Source of the DNA: JBBDMC01 sp963826055 | GTDB lineage: Bacteria; Pseudomonadota; Alphaproteobacteria; Rhizobiales; Kaistiaceae | Length of the DNA: 64,000 nucleotides | Direction: 5' to 3' | NCBI GenBank assembly: GCA_963826055.1 | Contig: CAWGVO010000002.1 | Span: 1 to 64,000 of the forward strand | Shown: positions 1 through 10,162 of the stretch, in pieces | Layout: each line of letters starts with the position of its first letter | Position numbering within the stretch: the stretch's first letter is position 1 | Program-made: the position numbers and the translations under genes | Notes under the pieces: generated by a model | Database searches by the model: none | What the model was told of the DNA's origin: nothing | The model's input: only the letters and a program-made list of their open reading frames with translations

Positions 1-415
1 GCGAGGACGACGGTGCCTTCCCCGATCTTGCTGTGAGGGCCGACGGTCGTGTGTGGGGCCCGATGCTGACGCCTCCGCCGATCGCAGCGTCGTCGCTTAC
101 GGCAGCGCTCGCATGGATGCCCTCGCCGTGCGCCGGCCCGCGATCGAACAGGGCGGTGAGGGTCGCGATCGCCACGCGGTCGTTGCCTGAATAAAGAGGG
201 ACACGGTCGCGCCGTCGGGCCGCGGCGCGTCGGGCGGAACGAGCAGCGCGCCGGCGGCACGGCCGGCGAGCGCCGTCAGCGTGTCCTTGGTCAGGGCGAC
301 CGCGAGGTCGGCCCGGCCCGCGGCGTCGGCCGGGTCGACGATCCGCTCGATGTCGAGCTGGCCGTCGCCGGCAACCTCGGCCGACGACGCCCCGCGCGAT
401 ATCACTCACTTTCAT
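1..415 (-). CDS. LpxD-like UDP-acyl-glucosamine N-acyltransferase, N-terminal part (runs off window)
   Basis: The minus strand from about 415 reads an LpxD-type N-terminal domain beginning MKVSDIAR, with GDGQLDIERIVDPADA, followed by the start of a left-handed beta-helix (GIHASAAV, AAIGGGVSIGPH, IGEGTVV). LpxD family members add a 3-hydroxyacyl chain to UDP-acyl-glucosamine in lipid A synthesis. At least three frame changes interrupt the reading, so it is broken as given. The gene continues left of base 1. It lies beside anmK rather than in a bamA-fabZ-lpxA cluster, so it may be a second LpxD-like paralogue. Family call is fair, exact role inferred. Confidence 0.6.
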   Translation of the reverse strand, partial: MKVSDIARGVVGRGCRRRPARHRADRRPGRRRGPGRPRGRPDQGHADGARRPCRRRAARSARRAAARRRDRVPLYSGNDRVAIATLTALFDRGPAHGEGIHASAAVSDDAAIGGGVSIGPHTRPSALTARSGKAPSSS

Positions 416-482
416 GGCGCACACCAGTTTCTTCAGTGGACGGTGGCTGATACCCCACAACGCCCTGCCCTTCCAGCCGTCG

Positions 483-1572
483 TCACGGACGCGCCAGCCT
501 GCCGCCGGTCATCGGCCGCGGTACCCCGGTGGTTCCCGGAAACGTGATGGGCAGCCCCTTGAGGCTGCGCGCGGCGAGGTAGGCGAAGGCCTCGGCCTCG
601 ACGAAATCGGGCGACCAGCCGAGATCGGCGGCCGGGATCAGCGGAACGCCCACCGCCTCGGCGATCATGGCGACCATCGCCGGATTGCTGGCGCCGCCGC
701 CGACGAGGATGACGCGATCGGCGCCGCCGGCAACCGCGATGCCCCTGGCGATGGTGGCGGCGGTGAAAGCCGTCAGCGTCGCGGCGCCGTCGGCGTTCGA
801 CAGGCCCATGACCGCCTCGGCCGAGAAGCGGCCGCGGTCGAGCGATTTCGGCATCGGCCGCCGGAACCAGGGATCGTCGAGCAGGCGGGCGAGCGCGATC
901 TGGTCGACCGTGCCGCTGGCGGCCAGCGCACCGTTGCGGTCCATGGCCGCGCCGGTGCGCGCGCGCACGAAATCGTCGATGAGCGCGTTGCCGGGGCCGG
1001 TGTCGCCGGCGGTCAACGACCCGTCCGAGCCGACGCGCGTGAGGTCGGCGACGCCGCCGACGTTGACGACCGCCACGGTGCCGGTGAGCCCTGCCGGGCG
1101 ACGAGCGCGCGGTGATAGACCGGCACCAGCGGCGCCCCCTCCCCGCCGGCCGCGACGTCGGCGGCGCGCAGGTCGAAGACGACCGGGAGCCCCAGCCGCT
1201 TGGCCAGCGCGGTGCCGTCGCCGATCTGGACCGTGAGCCGCCGCTCCGGGGCGTGAAGCACCGTCTGGCCGTGGAAGCCGACGAGGTCGGCGCCGGCCCC
1301 GGATGGTCGGCGATCAGTCCCTGGATCGCGTCGGCATGGACGTCGGTGACGATTCGCTCGGCCTCGGCCAGCGCCGGCGGCCGATCGTCGCGGTCGCCGA
1401 TCCCGGCGGCAGCATCAGCGCGGAGCGCAGCACTCCCGCTCGCCGTCGCTGTACGGCCGGAGGCGCCGGGGCCGAAGCCGGCAATGGCCTCGCCGTCGGT
1501 CTCGAGCAGCGCTACGTCGACCCCGTCCATCGAAGTGCCGCTCATCGGGCCGATAGCGCGCATGGTCGCCAT
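483..1572 (-). CDS. anmK: Anhydro-N-acetylmuramic acid kinase (frameshifted as read)
   Basis: AnmK phosphorylates and opens 1,6-anhydro-MurNAc during peptidoglycan recycling in the cytoplasm. The N-terminus (ATG at 1572) reads MRAIGPMSGTSMDGVDVALL, the family's phosphate-binding signature. The C-terminal part from 1076 to 483 carries NVGGVADLT, DTGPGNALIDD and VGGGASNPAM, the sugar-kinase/ATP-binding motifs. The middle (LTVQIGDGTALAKRLGLPVVFDLRAADVAAGG, given in pieces here) lies in another frame around 1013-1261. At least two indels are needed to join the parts into the usual roughly 365 residues. It is divergent to tyrS with 87 bases between the two starts, an arrangement I know from Rhizobiales. 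Confidence 0.85.
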
Positions 1573-1659
1573 GGCTCCCGCTTCCCGTGAATCCCGGCTC
1601 ATCCTGATACATGAGCGGCGGCGCCGGGCCCCCTGCCATCGCCGAGGGAAACCGAGGCC

Positions 1660-2915
1660 ATGTCCGCGTTCAATCCGATCTGATGCAGCGTGCTCTCCGA
1701 GCGCGGTTTCATCCACCAGTGCTCCGACGCCGAAGGCGCTGGACCGCCTCGCCGCGGCCGGGCCGGTGACCGGCTATATCGGCTTCGACTGCACCGCGCC
1801 CAGCCTGCACGTCGGCAGCCTGGTGCAGATCATGATGCTGCCACTGGCTGCAGAAGACCGGCCACCGGCCGATCGCGCTGATGGGCGGCGGCACCACCCG
1901 CGTCGGCGACCCCTCCGGCAAGGACGAGATCGCGCCAGATGCTGACGCCCGAACAGATCGAGGCCAACAAGGCCGGCATCCGCAGCGTGTTCGGCCGGTT
2001 CATGCCTTCGGCGACGGGCCGACCGACGCGCGTCATGCTCGACAACGCCGAGTGGCTCTGACGCTCAACTACATCGACTTCCTGCGCGACGTCGGCCGGC
2101 ACTTCTCCGTCAACCGGATGATCCGAGCGCGACGTCGGTCAAGCTGCGGCTGGAGCGCGAGCAGCAGCCTGTCGTTCCTCGAATTCAACTACATGGTGCT
2201 GCAGGCCTACGACTTCGTCGAGCTTGCACCGGCGCACGGCTGCGCGCTGCAGATGGGCGGCTCCGACCAGTGGGGCAACATCGTCACCGGCATCGATCTC
2301 GGCCGCCGCCTGGAGCGACGCGAGCTGTTCGCGCTGACCTCGCCGCTGATCACCACCGCCTCCGGCGCCAAGATGGGCAAGACCGCCGCGGGCGCCGTGT
2401 GGCTCGACGCCGACGCTGCTCGCCCTACGAATACTGGCAGTTCTGGCGCAACACCGAGGACGCCGACGTCGGGCGCTTCCTCAAGCTGTTCACCGAGCTG
2501 CCGCTCGACGAGATCGCGCGGCTGGCGGCGCTGCAGGGCGCCGAGATCAACGAGGCGAAGAAGGTGCTGGCGACCGAGGCCACCGCGCTGCTCCACGGCC
2601 GCGCGGCGGCCGAGGAGGCGGCCGAGGCCGCGCGCCGAACCTTCGAGGAGGGCGCGCTCGCCGAGGCGCTGCCGACGATCGACCGTGCCGGCCGACGAAC
2701 TTGCCGGCGGCATCGGCGTGCTCGGCGCCTTCGTGCGCGCCGGGCTCGTCGCCTCCAACGGCGAGGCCCGGCGCCAGATCCGCGGCGGCGGCCTGCGGCT
2801 CAACGACGCGCCGCTCGCCGACGAGAAGGCGCGGTGACGGCCGCGACGTGCTCGCGACGGCGTCGTCAAGCTGTCGCTCGGCCGCAAGAAGCACGTGCTG
2901 GTCAGGCCCGAGTGA
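1660..2915 (+). CDS. tyrS: Tyrosyl-tRNA synthetase (several frameshifts as read)
   Basis: TyrRS charges tRNA-Tyr. The start at 1660 gives MSAF; after two indels it reads VLSERGFIHQCSD. The class I HIGH variant is seen as LHVGSLVQIMML near 1810, tyrosine-site residues as NYMVLQAYDF and GGSDQWGNI near 2200-2280, and the KMSKS variant as KMGKT near 2370. The C-terminal S4-type RNA-binding domain ends LSLGRKKHVLVRPE before the stop at 2913-2915. At least five frame changes break the gene into pieces. As it is normally essential and all motifs survive, sequence errors are likelier than decay. Length matches the usual 415-420 residues. Confidence 0.88.
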
Positions 2916-2924
2916 GCGGCGCCC

Positions 2925-5900
2925 CTACTGGAAGTCGAAGATCTTCCGGAAGATGCCGGGCGCCACCGCCGAAAGCGGATTGATCAGCACGTGCGGTTCG
3001 GCGATCGCCCTCGATCTTGAAGGTGACGCCGATCAGCCCGCCCCGGGCGCCGGCGCCGAGCGCGAGCCCGAGCACCGGGATGCGGCCGAAGAAATTGTTC
3101 AGCGGATAGAGCGGGATGTACGTCCCGGTCAGCGACGATGGCGCGTCGGCAGTCGTAGCGTCCGGCGAAGCGGCGCCGAGTTGCGGCCCGCGCAACACCG
3201 CGTCCTCGATCGCGATCAGCCTTCGTTCTGGCGGAACTGCGCCACCAGGCGGTCGAAATGCACGCGGTTGGGGCGCCCGCCGGCGGCGCCTCGGTGGCGT
3301 TCAGCGCCTGCTGGATCGCCGGCTCGTTGAGCACGTCGAAGTTGGCGAACTCCATCGTGCCCTGCATCGAGCCGGCGGGCCCGGCCGGCCGGTGAGCGTA
3401 GCGTCGCCGCCGGCGACGCGGGTGTAAAGGTCGGTGAAGCGCAACAGACGGCCGAGGTCCGTCGCCGGCCCGTCGAGCGTCATGCCGCCGCGGGAGACCG
3501 CGTAGTTGAGCGCGATTCGGAGTCGCCCAGCGATCCGGAGAAGGCGATCTTCTGCGTTCGCCGCCCACCGACACGACGTTCAGCGACGCGTCGGAGATGA
3601 CTTCCTGGTTGAAGCCGATCAGCCGGTCCATGCGGCGTCGAGCGCCAGGTCCGGGAACCCGCCCGGATTGCTCGAAGTTGTCGCGCACGTGCGAGATCAG
3701 CCCGCGCAGGTCGAACGACGTGCCGCGCGCGCTGATGCCGTAGCCGCGCTGCTGCCGCGCGTCAGCTTGACCGCGAGCGATCGCCCTTGCGCAGCGACAG
3801 TTGTCGATGTCGGCGGATATCAGCCCGTAGTACTTGTCGAGCGTCGCCGAGCCGGAGAAGCCGAAGCCGTCGCCGGAGAGCTCAGGTTGTAGACGGAGTA
3901 GCCGCGTCGGTCGCCAGCAGGTCGAAGCTGAGCGTCGGCCGGGACGCCGATACCCTTGGACCAGCCGAGGCCCGGCAGCATCACCCGCGCGCGATGCAGA
4001 TCGAGGTCGTAGTGCTGGCCGCCGGGGATGTCGGTCACAGCGCGCCCATGGTCCCCGAGATGATCTCGTCGAGGGAGACGCCGAGGCGCTTGCGGGCCTC
4101 GTCGTCGAGGAGCAGGCGGACCTGGCGCTGGTCGGCGCCGGGCTCGCCGGCGGCGGTGACGTTCAGCGGCAGCGCCATGCTAACGTCGGCGTCGACGCCG
4201 TCGATCTTGGCGTCGCCGTAGACCGTCACCCCGTTCGGCGTGGCGGTGATGGCGACGTTGGCGTCGCTGAGACGGCGGCCCTCGATCGGCGCCTTCGTCG
4301 ACAGGTTCTCGGTGTTGACCACCACCTTCCAGTCGACGTCGGCCTCGGTGAGGTTGTCGCGCAGCGGCAGGCGCACCGAGATCGCGGCGGTGGCGTCGCC
4401 GCTGAGGTCGGTGGGCGACATGTTCTGCCTGGAGAGCGTGCAAGCGGGTCGGCGTCGGCGATCTCGCCGAGCGCGGCCGCCTTGCCCGACAGCTGCAGCT
4501 CGATGTGGCCGTCGGCGGGGCGCTGGGCGAGATTGGGCACCGCGAAGGCGCCGGCCTCGACCTTCACCACGCCCGAGGGCACCTTGACCTCGCCCTGTTC
4601 GAGATCGACGCCGAAGGTCGAGCCGGCGAGGACGATGTTTGCCGACGCGTTGGTGATCGCCGGCAGCTCGCCGAAGGTGGTGAAGCTGGCGTTCTCGATG
4701 CGCAGGTCGAGGCGCATGGCATCGTCGGGCAGGCGGACCGGCTCCGGGCTCCACAACATGCCGGCGGGAACCGCCGCCTCGAAGCGGCCGCTGACCAGGC
4801 GCCCGCTGCTGACGTGCTCCATGACCCAGCGCGCGCGCGTCGGGCGCGATCAGCGGCATCCAGATCTGCTTCAGCGCGCCGATGGTCATCGGCGAGAACG
4901 ATGCCGCCATCGCCAGCGACGGCGTCTCGCCCTCGAAGCCAAGGCTGCCGGCCGCGGCAACCGAGGCGTTGGGCGCCACGATCGCGAAATTGTCGATGCT
5001 GAGCAGCTTCTGCTTGAAATCGGCGGTGCCGACGACGCGAGATGCGCTGCGCCACCATCGGCGGCTCGCCGGAGTCCGCCGGCGCCAGGATGGCGCCGGG
5101 CGACTCGAAGCGGAAATTGTAGCGCCGGTCGGCGGGGTCGCCGTCCGGCGCGATGGTGCCGGTGACGACGCCGCGCGTCTCGCCGAAGAAGAACGTCGAC
5201 GGCTCGACGACCAGCGATTGTTTGGCGATGTCCCAGTGAGGCTTGAGGGTCGCCTCGTCGAGCAGAACCGTATTGCGCTCCTTGACCAGCGGATGACGCC
5301 GGCGCCGAGGTCGAGGCGCGCGCTCGCGTCTGCACGTCGCCGTCCTTGTCGAAACGGATGTTGGCGCGGCCGTAAAGCGGGATGTCGGCGGACACCGGAT
5401 TGTCGGGGCTGCCGAGGGCCGGCAGCACGTCGGCGACGGTCAATTGCGAGAACACCACCGAGAGGGCGTGGCCGCCGGTCGAGGCGTCGATCTCCCGGTC
5501 GATGGTCGCCGTCCAGCGGCCGCCGTAGCCGGAGGTGGCGAAGTTGATGGCCAGCGCCGAGGTGGCGGGATCGACGACGACGTTGAGGTCGGTGCTGGGG
5601 AAACGCCGCTGCTGCTGCAGGCCGGCGTCCCAGACGAAGATGGTTCCGTTGACCAGCGCGAGGCGCTCGAACCCGGCTCTGACCGCCGCGTCGATCTGCG
5701 GTTCGACGCCGGGGTCGATGATGCGCAGCGCCGCGAACAGGTCCGGAAAGCCGCCCGGCGCGGCGGTGTCGGCCGAGTTGCCGTCGTGGGCGGCGGCGCG
5801 AGCGTCGACGCCGCGGCGGCGCGGCGTCGGCGTCGGCGGCGATGGTGTCGGCGTTGCCGAGGCGAACGACGCCGTCGGCGGTGCGCGCGAACGAGACCTC

Positions 5901-6321
5901 GGCGCCGGTCAGCTCGACCTGGCGAATCTCGACGCGGAAGCGCAGCAGCGCCAGCGGATCGATGGCGAGGCGGGTCGAGGGAACGTGGGCGACGACCGCG
6001 TTGGCGCTGTCGCGCACGTCGACGTCGTCGACGCGCACGACGAGGCCGAGAACCGGGTCGATGTCGATGACGGCGCGCGCGACGGCGACCGAGTAGTTGG
6101 CGCCGAGACTGCGCTGGAGGGTGCTGGCGATGCGATCGCGAACGAAACCGACCTCGGTCGGGCCGGACAGCACCAGCACCGACGCCGGCAACCACCGCGA
6201 CCACCAGAACGACCAGCAGCACCGCTGCGGCCCGCGCGCGAGCCTGATCCTCGCCGACCGGGACGTGCGTTGCCGCAGTGGGGCGATTGGCAAGGGCCGA
6301 GGGAAACTGTGTTAGACGCAT
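2925..6321 (-). CDS. YhdP/AsmA-like envelope protein (frameshifted as read)
   Basis: This is a long envelope protein of about 1130 residues. It has one N-terminal membrane anchor (AAAVLLVVLVVAVVAGV, near 6240), then a large beta-rich periplasmic region. The C-terminal end reads GRIPVLGLALG, GLIGVTFKIEG and LINPLSAVAPGIFRKI, the closing signature of YhdP/DUF3971-type AsmA proteins. The family is linked to phospholipid transport toward the outer membrane in other bacteria; that role is assumed here. At least eight frame changes split it, among the worst-hit genes in the window. The start at 6321 (MRLTQFPS) was chosen because it leads into the hydrophobic anchor. It converges on tyrS with nine bases between stops. 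Confidence 0.75.
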
Positions 6322-6537
6322 GCTCGCTTGTCAGGCCCTCGCCCGCAGACCGGCCTGGATCGGTTCGGCGGCGCTTGCCAGTGTTCGCATTGACCTTTCA
6401 TAGCAGGATCGTCGGCCAAGGCGAGATTTTCTACGCGTTGCGCTGGCGCCGGCGATGCGTGTAGCGCTACGATTTCAAAGCATTCCGCGGGCCAACCCAA
6501 TGTTGACGCCAACAAATGCGACGAAAGGAAGGCAGCC

Positions 6538-7005
6538 ATGGCAAAGGCAATGACCGGTCGAATGGCACCTGATTTCGATCTGGCGACGAACGGCGGCGGC
6601 CGCGTCCGCCTCTCCGACCTGAATGGCGGGAAGGTCGGTGGTCTACTTCTATCCGGCCGACAACACCCCGGGCTGCACGATCGAGGCCATCGACTTCACC
6701 AAGCCGCTGCCGCCTTCAGGGCCGCCGGAACCCGGATCATCGGCATCTCGCCGGACAGCGAAGCCTCGCACGACGTTTCACCGCCAAGCACGGCCTCGGG
6801 ATCACGCTCGCCGCCGATCCGGATCACAAGGCGATCAAGGCCTACGGGGTGTGGGGCGAAAAGACGATGTACGGCCGCAAGTACATGGGCGTCGAGCGGG
6901 CGACGTTCCTGATCGGCACGGACGGACGCGTCGCGCAGGAATGGCGCAAGGTCAGGGTCGCGCGGCCACGTCGACAAGGTGCTGGCGGCGGCCGAGGCGC
7001 TCTGA
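6538..7005 (+). CDS. bcp: Thioredoxin-dependent thiol peroxidase, Bcp/PrxQ family (frameshifted)
   Basis: Peroxiredoxins of this family reduce hydroperoxides with a cysteine thiol. Visible are APDFDLATNGGGRVRLSDL, VYFYPADNTPGCTIEAIDF with the peroxidatic Cys, GIYGVW-like motif given here as AYGVWGEKTMYGRKYMGV, and the C-terminal RATFLIG. The second Cys often found five residues after the first in E. coli Bcp is Ile here (GCTIEAID), so this is a one-Cys form as read. Frame changes near 6635, 6715, 6775 and 6958 break it. The start at 6538 follows GGAAGG. A hairpin at 7018-7039 follows the stop. Confidence 0.85.
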
Positions 7006-7017
7006 AGAACGCCCACC

Positions 7018-7039
7018 GGGCGTCCACTGAAGGACGCCC
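7018..7039 (+). terminator. Hairpin after bcp
   Basis: An 8-bp perfect inverted repeat (GGGCGTCC and GGACGCCC) with a six-base loop starts 13 bases after the bcp stop. A T-rich but not uniform stretch follows. It is a plausible transcription end for bcp; the lack of a clean T run lowers confidence. Confidence 0.5.
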
Positions 7040-7121
7040 GCCAAGAATTTATTAACCTTAACGGTTTGTAATCGGCTGGTCGTTTATTCGCGCTCCCGCA
7101 ACGATCAGTGAGTTCAGCGTA

Positions 7122-8382
7122 ATGTCGGCTGTCGACGTCCACCCGGCGCATTCCTTCGCCCGCCGGACCCCGCCCCGCGCGTCATCATCGCCCACGGCGA
7201 GAGCGTGCGCAGCTTCGTGGTGCGCCCCTGGCTGGTCGGCACCCTTGCCGTCGTGGGCGTCATCTTCTCCCTGCTCTACTTCGCGGCGACCGGCTACCTC
7301 GTCTTTCGCGACGATCTCCTCGCCGCCTCGCTCGCGCACCAGTCGCGCATGCAGACCGACTACGAGGACCGCATCGCGACGCTGAGGGCCGACATCGACC
7401 GGCTGACCAGCCGCCAGCTCCTCAATCAGCAGGCCGTCGACGACGAGGTCAAGAAGCTGCTCGGGCGCCAGTCGGTCCTCGACACGCGCCAGGACATTCT
7501 GGACGAATTGAGCCAGGCGATGCATCGGGCGGGGCTCGCGCCCGGCGACAACGATGGCGGCGCCGAGGCGCCGGCGGCGAAGGCCGCCGACACCTCCAAC
7601 AAGGCGAAGCTCACCACCGGCAGCCTGCTGCCGGCGGACGCGGCAAAGGCCGCGACCGCCAACGGCAGCGACCCGACGACCCGGCTGAAGGCGGTCGCCG
7701 CCTCGCTCGACCGGCTGTCGCAGGAACAGGTGGCTTACGTCGATGCGGTCGCGCGCGGCGTCGCCAGCCGGACCAACAAGATCGCGGCGGCGCTGAAGCG
7801 CATCGGCCAATCGGTGCCCGCCGATCGGGCCGCCGAGGAAGATGGCGTCGGCGGTCCATTCGTCGGCATCGACGTCAACGCCGACCCGGAGACGTTCCGG
7901 GAGAACGTGGCGCTGGTCAGCACCGAGATCGACCGGTTCGACAGCGTCCGCCAGTTCGCCAGCCAGCTGCCGCTGTCGGCGCCGTTGCCGGGCGCGGTGG
8001 TCACCAGCCGGTTCGGGACGCGCATGGATCCCGTTCCTCGGCGAGCCGGCGCTGCACACCGGCGTCGATTTCCGTGCCCGCACCGGCCTCGCGATCCCGG
8101 CGACCGCCGCCGGCACGGTCGTCAGCGCCGGCGAGAACGGCGGCTACGGCAACATGGTCGAGATCGACCACGGAAACGGTGTCAGTACGCGTTACGCTCA
8201 CCTGAGTGAGATCGACGTCAAGGTCGGCCAGGTGGTCGGCAAAGGAACGATCGTCGGCAAGGCCGGCAGCACCGGCCGCTCGACCGGCCTCGCACCTCCA
8301 CTACGAGGTGCGGGTCGACGGAGAGCCGCTCGATCCGCTGACCTACATCGCCGCCGGAGACAAGATCCTGCCGCTTCTTTGA
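7122..8382 (+). CDS. M23-family murein endopeptidase with membrane anchor and coiled coil (frameshifted)
   Basis: This is a LytM/M23 zinc endopeptidase of about 420 residues, expected to cut or regulate peptidoglycan crosslinks in the periplasm. It has an N-terminal membrane segment (WLVGTLAVVGVIFSLLYF), a coiled-coil region (near 7340-7540, rich in L, R, D, Q), an Ala-rich linker, then the peptidase domain. That domain has FGTRMDP, HTGVDFRARTG, GYGNMVEIDHG, TRYAHLS and the closing HLHYEVRVDG zinc motif. Frame changes occur near 7175, 8030 and 8290. The ATG at 7122 is the first plausible start, but the frame shift just after it leaves the true start open. Confidence 0.85.
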
Positions 8383-8453
8383 GGACGGGGCCGAACAGGC
8401 CCTCCCCTCTCCAACTTGACGACGCGGGCGCCCGCCTTCTTGCGCGCGCGTCG

Positions 8454-9029
8454 TCAGGCAGCGGCCGCCAGTTCCCGGCGCAACGCCTTCATCGCCCCGC
8501 TCCACGCGACCACCTGATCGAGCATCGTCGTCAGCTGCGCGAGGTGACGCTCGTCCGGCGTGAACGCGGTGAAGTTCTCGAAGTCGGTGTAGAGCGACAG
8601 CGACACGTGGGCGCGCACGTCGGCGACCTGCACTTCGGCCATGACCCCGCGCAGGTGCTCGACGGCGCGGGCGCCGCCGGTGGAGCCGTAGCTGACGAAG
8701 CCGGCGGCCTTGTTGTTCCACTCGCGGTAGACGAAATCGATGGCGTTCTTCAGCGCGGCCGGAATGCCGTGGTTGTACTCCGGCACGATGAAGACGAAGC
8801 CGTCGTAACCGTCGATCGCCGCCGCCCACCGCTTGGTGTGCTCGTGCTGGTACTGGTGCATCGACGGCGGCATCGGCTCGTCGTAGAGCGGCAGGTCGAA
8901 ATCGGCGATGTCGACGAGCTCGAAGGTGGCATCGCCGCGCTTCTGCGCCTGTTCGAGAACCCAGTTGGCGACCGGCTCGGCGCGGCGGCCGGGGCGGGTG
9001 CTGCCGACGATGATGGCGATCTTGAGCAT
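8454..9029 (-). CDS. NADPH-dependent FMN reductase (flavodoxin-like fold)
   Basis: This 191-residue protein begins MLKIAIIVGSTRPGR, the FMN phosphate-binding loop of the NADPH-dependent FMN reductase family, and has VPEYNHGIPAALKNAID, the second flavin-contact motif. Relatives reduce quinones, chromate or azo compounds, or supply FMNH2; the substrate here is unknown. The start at 9029 was chosen over the upstream in-frame codon at 9134 because it begins the Rossmann-like first strand and is preceded by AAGGAG. It is divergent from an HxlR regulator; the shared 109-base intergenic region holds repeated dyads, so control by that regulator is likely. Confidence 0.85.
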   Translation of the reverse strand: MLKIAIIVGSTRPGRRAEPVANWVLEQAQKRGDATFELVDIADFDLPLYDEPMPPSMHQYQHEHTKRWAAAIDGYDGFVFIVPEYNHGIPAALKNAIDFVYREWNNKAAGFVSYGSTGGARAVEHLRGVMAEVQVADVRAHVSLSLYTDFENFTAFTPDERHLAQLTTMLDQVVAWSGAMKALRRELAAAA

Positions 9030-9061
9030 GGGGAGGACGCTCCTTACGTTCCGTGGTATGC

Positions 9062-9096
9062 TTCGGTGCCTGAGGGCTGTTCGGTGCCTCAGGCAC
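9062..9096. promoter_or_regulatory. Candidate HxlR operator between FMN reductase and hxlR-type gene
   Basis: The ten-base word TTCGGTGCCT occurs at 9062-9071 and again at 9080-9089, 18 bases apart. The second copy continues into a perfect dyad GTGCCTCAGGCAC (9084-9096). The first copy is followed by GAGG, an imperfect version of the same dyad. Position between two divergent starts and the symmetric form fit binding by a dimeric winged-helix repressor. The link to this regulator is inferred. Confidence 0.55.
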
Positions 9097-9138
9097 AATA
9101 AGTGACCGATCGACGATCCGGCGCAAGGAGGCACTTTC

Positions 9139-9539
9139 GTGAAACCCAGTACCCTTCACCGCACCGAGCCCTGCCGTCGGGTGAGCGCGATCCTGTCGCG
9201 GGTGGGCGACAAGTGGACCGTGCTGGTCGTCCGCGCAGCTCGGCGACGGGCCGATGCGCTTCTCCGAGATCAAGCGGTCGCTCGGCAGCATCTCGCAGAA
9301 GATGCTGACCACGACGCTGCGCGGGCTCGAGCGTGACGGGTTCGTCAGCCGGACCGTCTTTCCGACGGTGCCGCCGCGGGTCGACTATGACGCTGACGCC
9401 GCTCGGCCGCGATCTGCTGAAACCGGTCGGGGCGCTCGGCCAGTGGGCGCTGGACAACGCCGAGCGCGTCGAACGGGCGCGGCGCGCCTTCGACGCTGCC
9501 AACGGTCGCGCCGAGGCGCTGACGCGCCGGCGCGCCTAG
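9139..9539 (+). CDS. HxlR-family winged-helix transcriptional regulator (frameshifted)
   Basis: This MarR-like regulator of about 133 residues has CRRVSAILSRVGDKWTVLVV, LGDGPMRFSEIKRSLGSIS, MLTTTLRGLERDGFVSR and LTPLGRDLL, the conserved HxlR HTH. Cys12 (RTEPCRR) sits at the position of the redox-sensing cysteine in HypR, YodB and QorR. Divergent pairing with an FMN reductase fits a quinone or thiol-stress sensor. Indels near 9243 and 9390 break the frame. The GTG start at 9139 follows AAGGAG at 9125-9130. The stop overlaps the convergent membrane-protein stop by two bases. Confidence 0.83.
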
Positions 9540-10091
9540 GCGTCGGCCTTCGGCCCCCGGTCGGCCTCCTTCGCGGAGCGACCGGGCTGCGCCGAACAGC
9601 AGGAAGGCGCCCGACGACGATAAGAAGGACCGGCAGAAGCCAGCCGCCGAAGACCACCCGTTCGTGGAAGATCAGCGTCTCGAAGGCGACCGCCAGCACG
9701 ATGAAGCCGGCGGCGCCCCATTGCATCAGCCCGCGCGCCGTCGCCTTGGCAGGCCCGTCGTTGTCGCGATAAGCGACGATGAAAGAGGCCGAGCCCGGCG
9801 AACGCCGGCAGCAGTGCCCAGGCGTAAGCCCACGACTGGTAGTAATCGGTGAGTTCCTGGAGCCAGAGGATGACGCCGATACCGGCGACGACGAAGCCGG
9901 CCGCGGCCGCCGTCTTCGACTGCCAGCCGCCGGTCGTCGCCAGCGCCGCCAGCGCGACGCCGGGAATGATGATGAAGAACGGCCAGAGCGCCTCGGCGGC
10001 GCCGCCGAAGCGGCGGACCGACAAGGATAATGACGCCGGCGGCGATCAGCGTCACCGCCAGCACGACGCGGCCGGTATCGAGCTGTTTCAT
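9536..10091 (-). CDS. Small multi-pass membrane protein (frameshifted), function unknown
   Basis: About 185 residues, starting MKQLDTGRVVLAVTLIAAGV at 10091 behind GGAGGG. Hydrophobic segments include ALWPFFIIIPGVALAALA, AAAAGFVVAGIGVILWLQEL, WAYAWALLPAFAGLGLF, GLMQWGAAGFIVLAVAFETLIF and GGWLLPVLLIVVG, so five or six membrane passes. Three frames must be joined, with indels near 10030, 9790 and 9590. I do not recognise a functional family. An FNR-type dyad lies 53 bases upstream of the start, so oxygen-dependent control is possible. Confidence 0.6.
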
Positions 10092-10143
10092 CGAGTCCCT
10101 CCACGACACTCATGCCGTCTGGCACGCGGGCGGGGCGCCGGCC

Positions 10144-10157
10144 TTGACGCCGATCAA
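10144..10157. promoter_or_regulatory. FNR/FixK-type dyad TTGAC-N4-ATCAA
   Basis: The sequence TTGACGCCGATCAA matches the FNR/Crp-family half-sites TTGAY-N4-RTCAA. Its centre is about 59 bases upstream of the start codon of the minus-strand membrane protein at 10091 and just past the prfB stop. Binding is inferred from pattern only. Confidence 0.4.
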
Positions 10158-10162
10158 GCGGA

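Noticed and set aside
9736..10109. Alternative GTG start at 10109 for the small membrane protein
   Set aside because: The ATG at 10091 has GGAGGG in front and begins the first hydrophobic segment.
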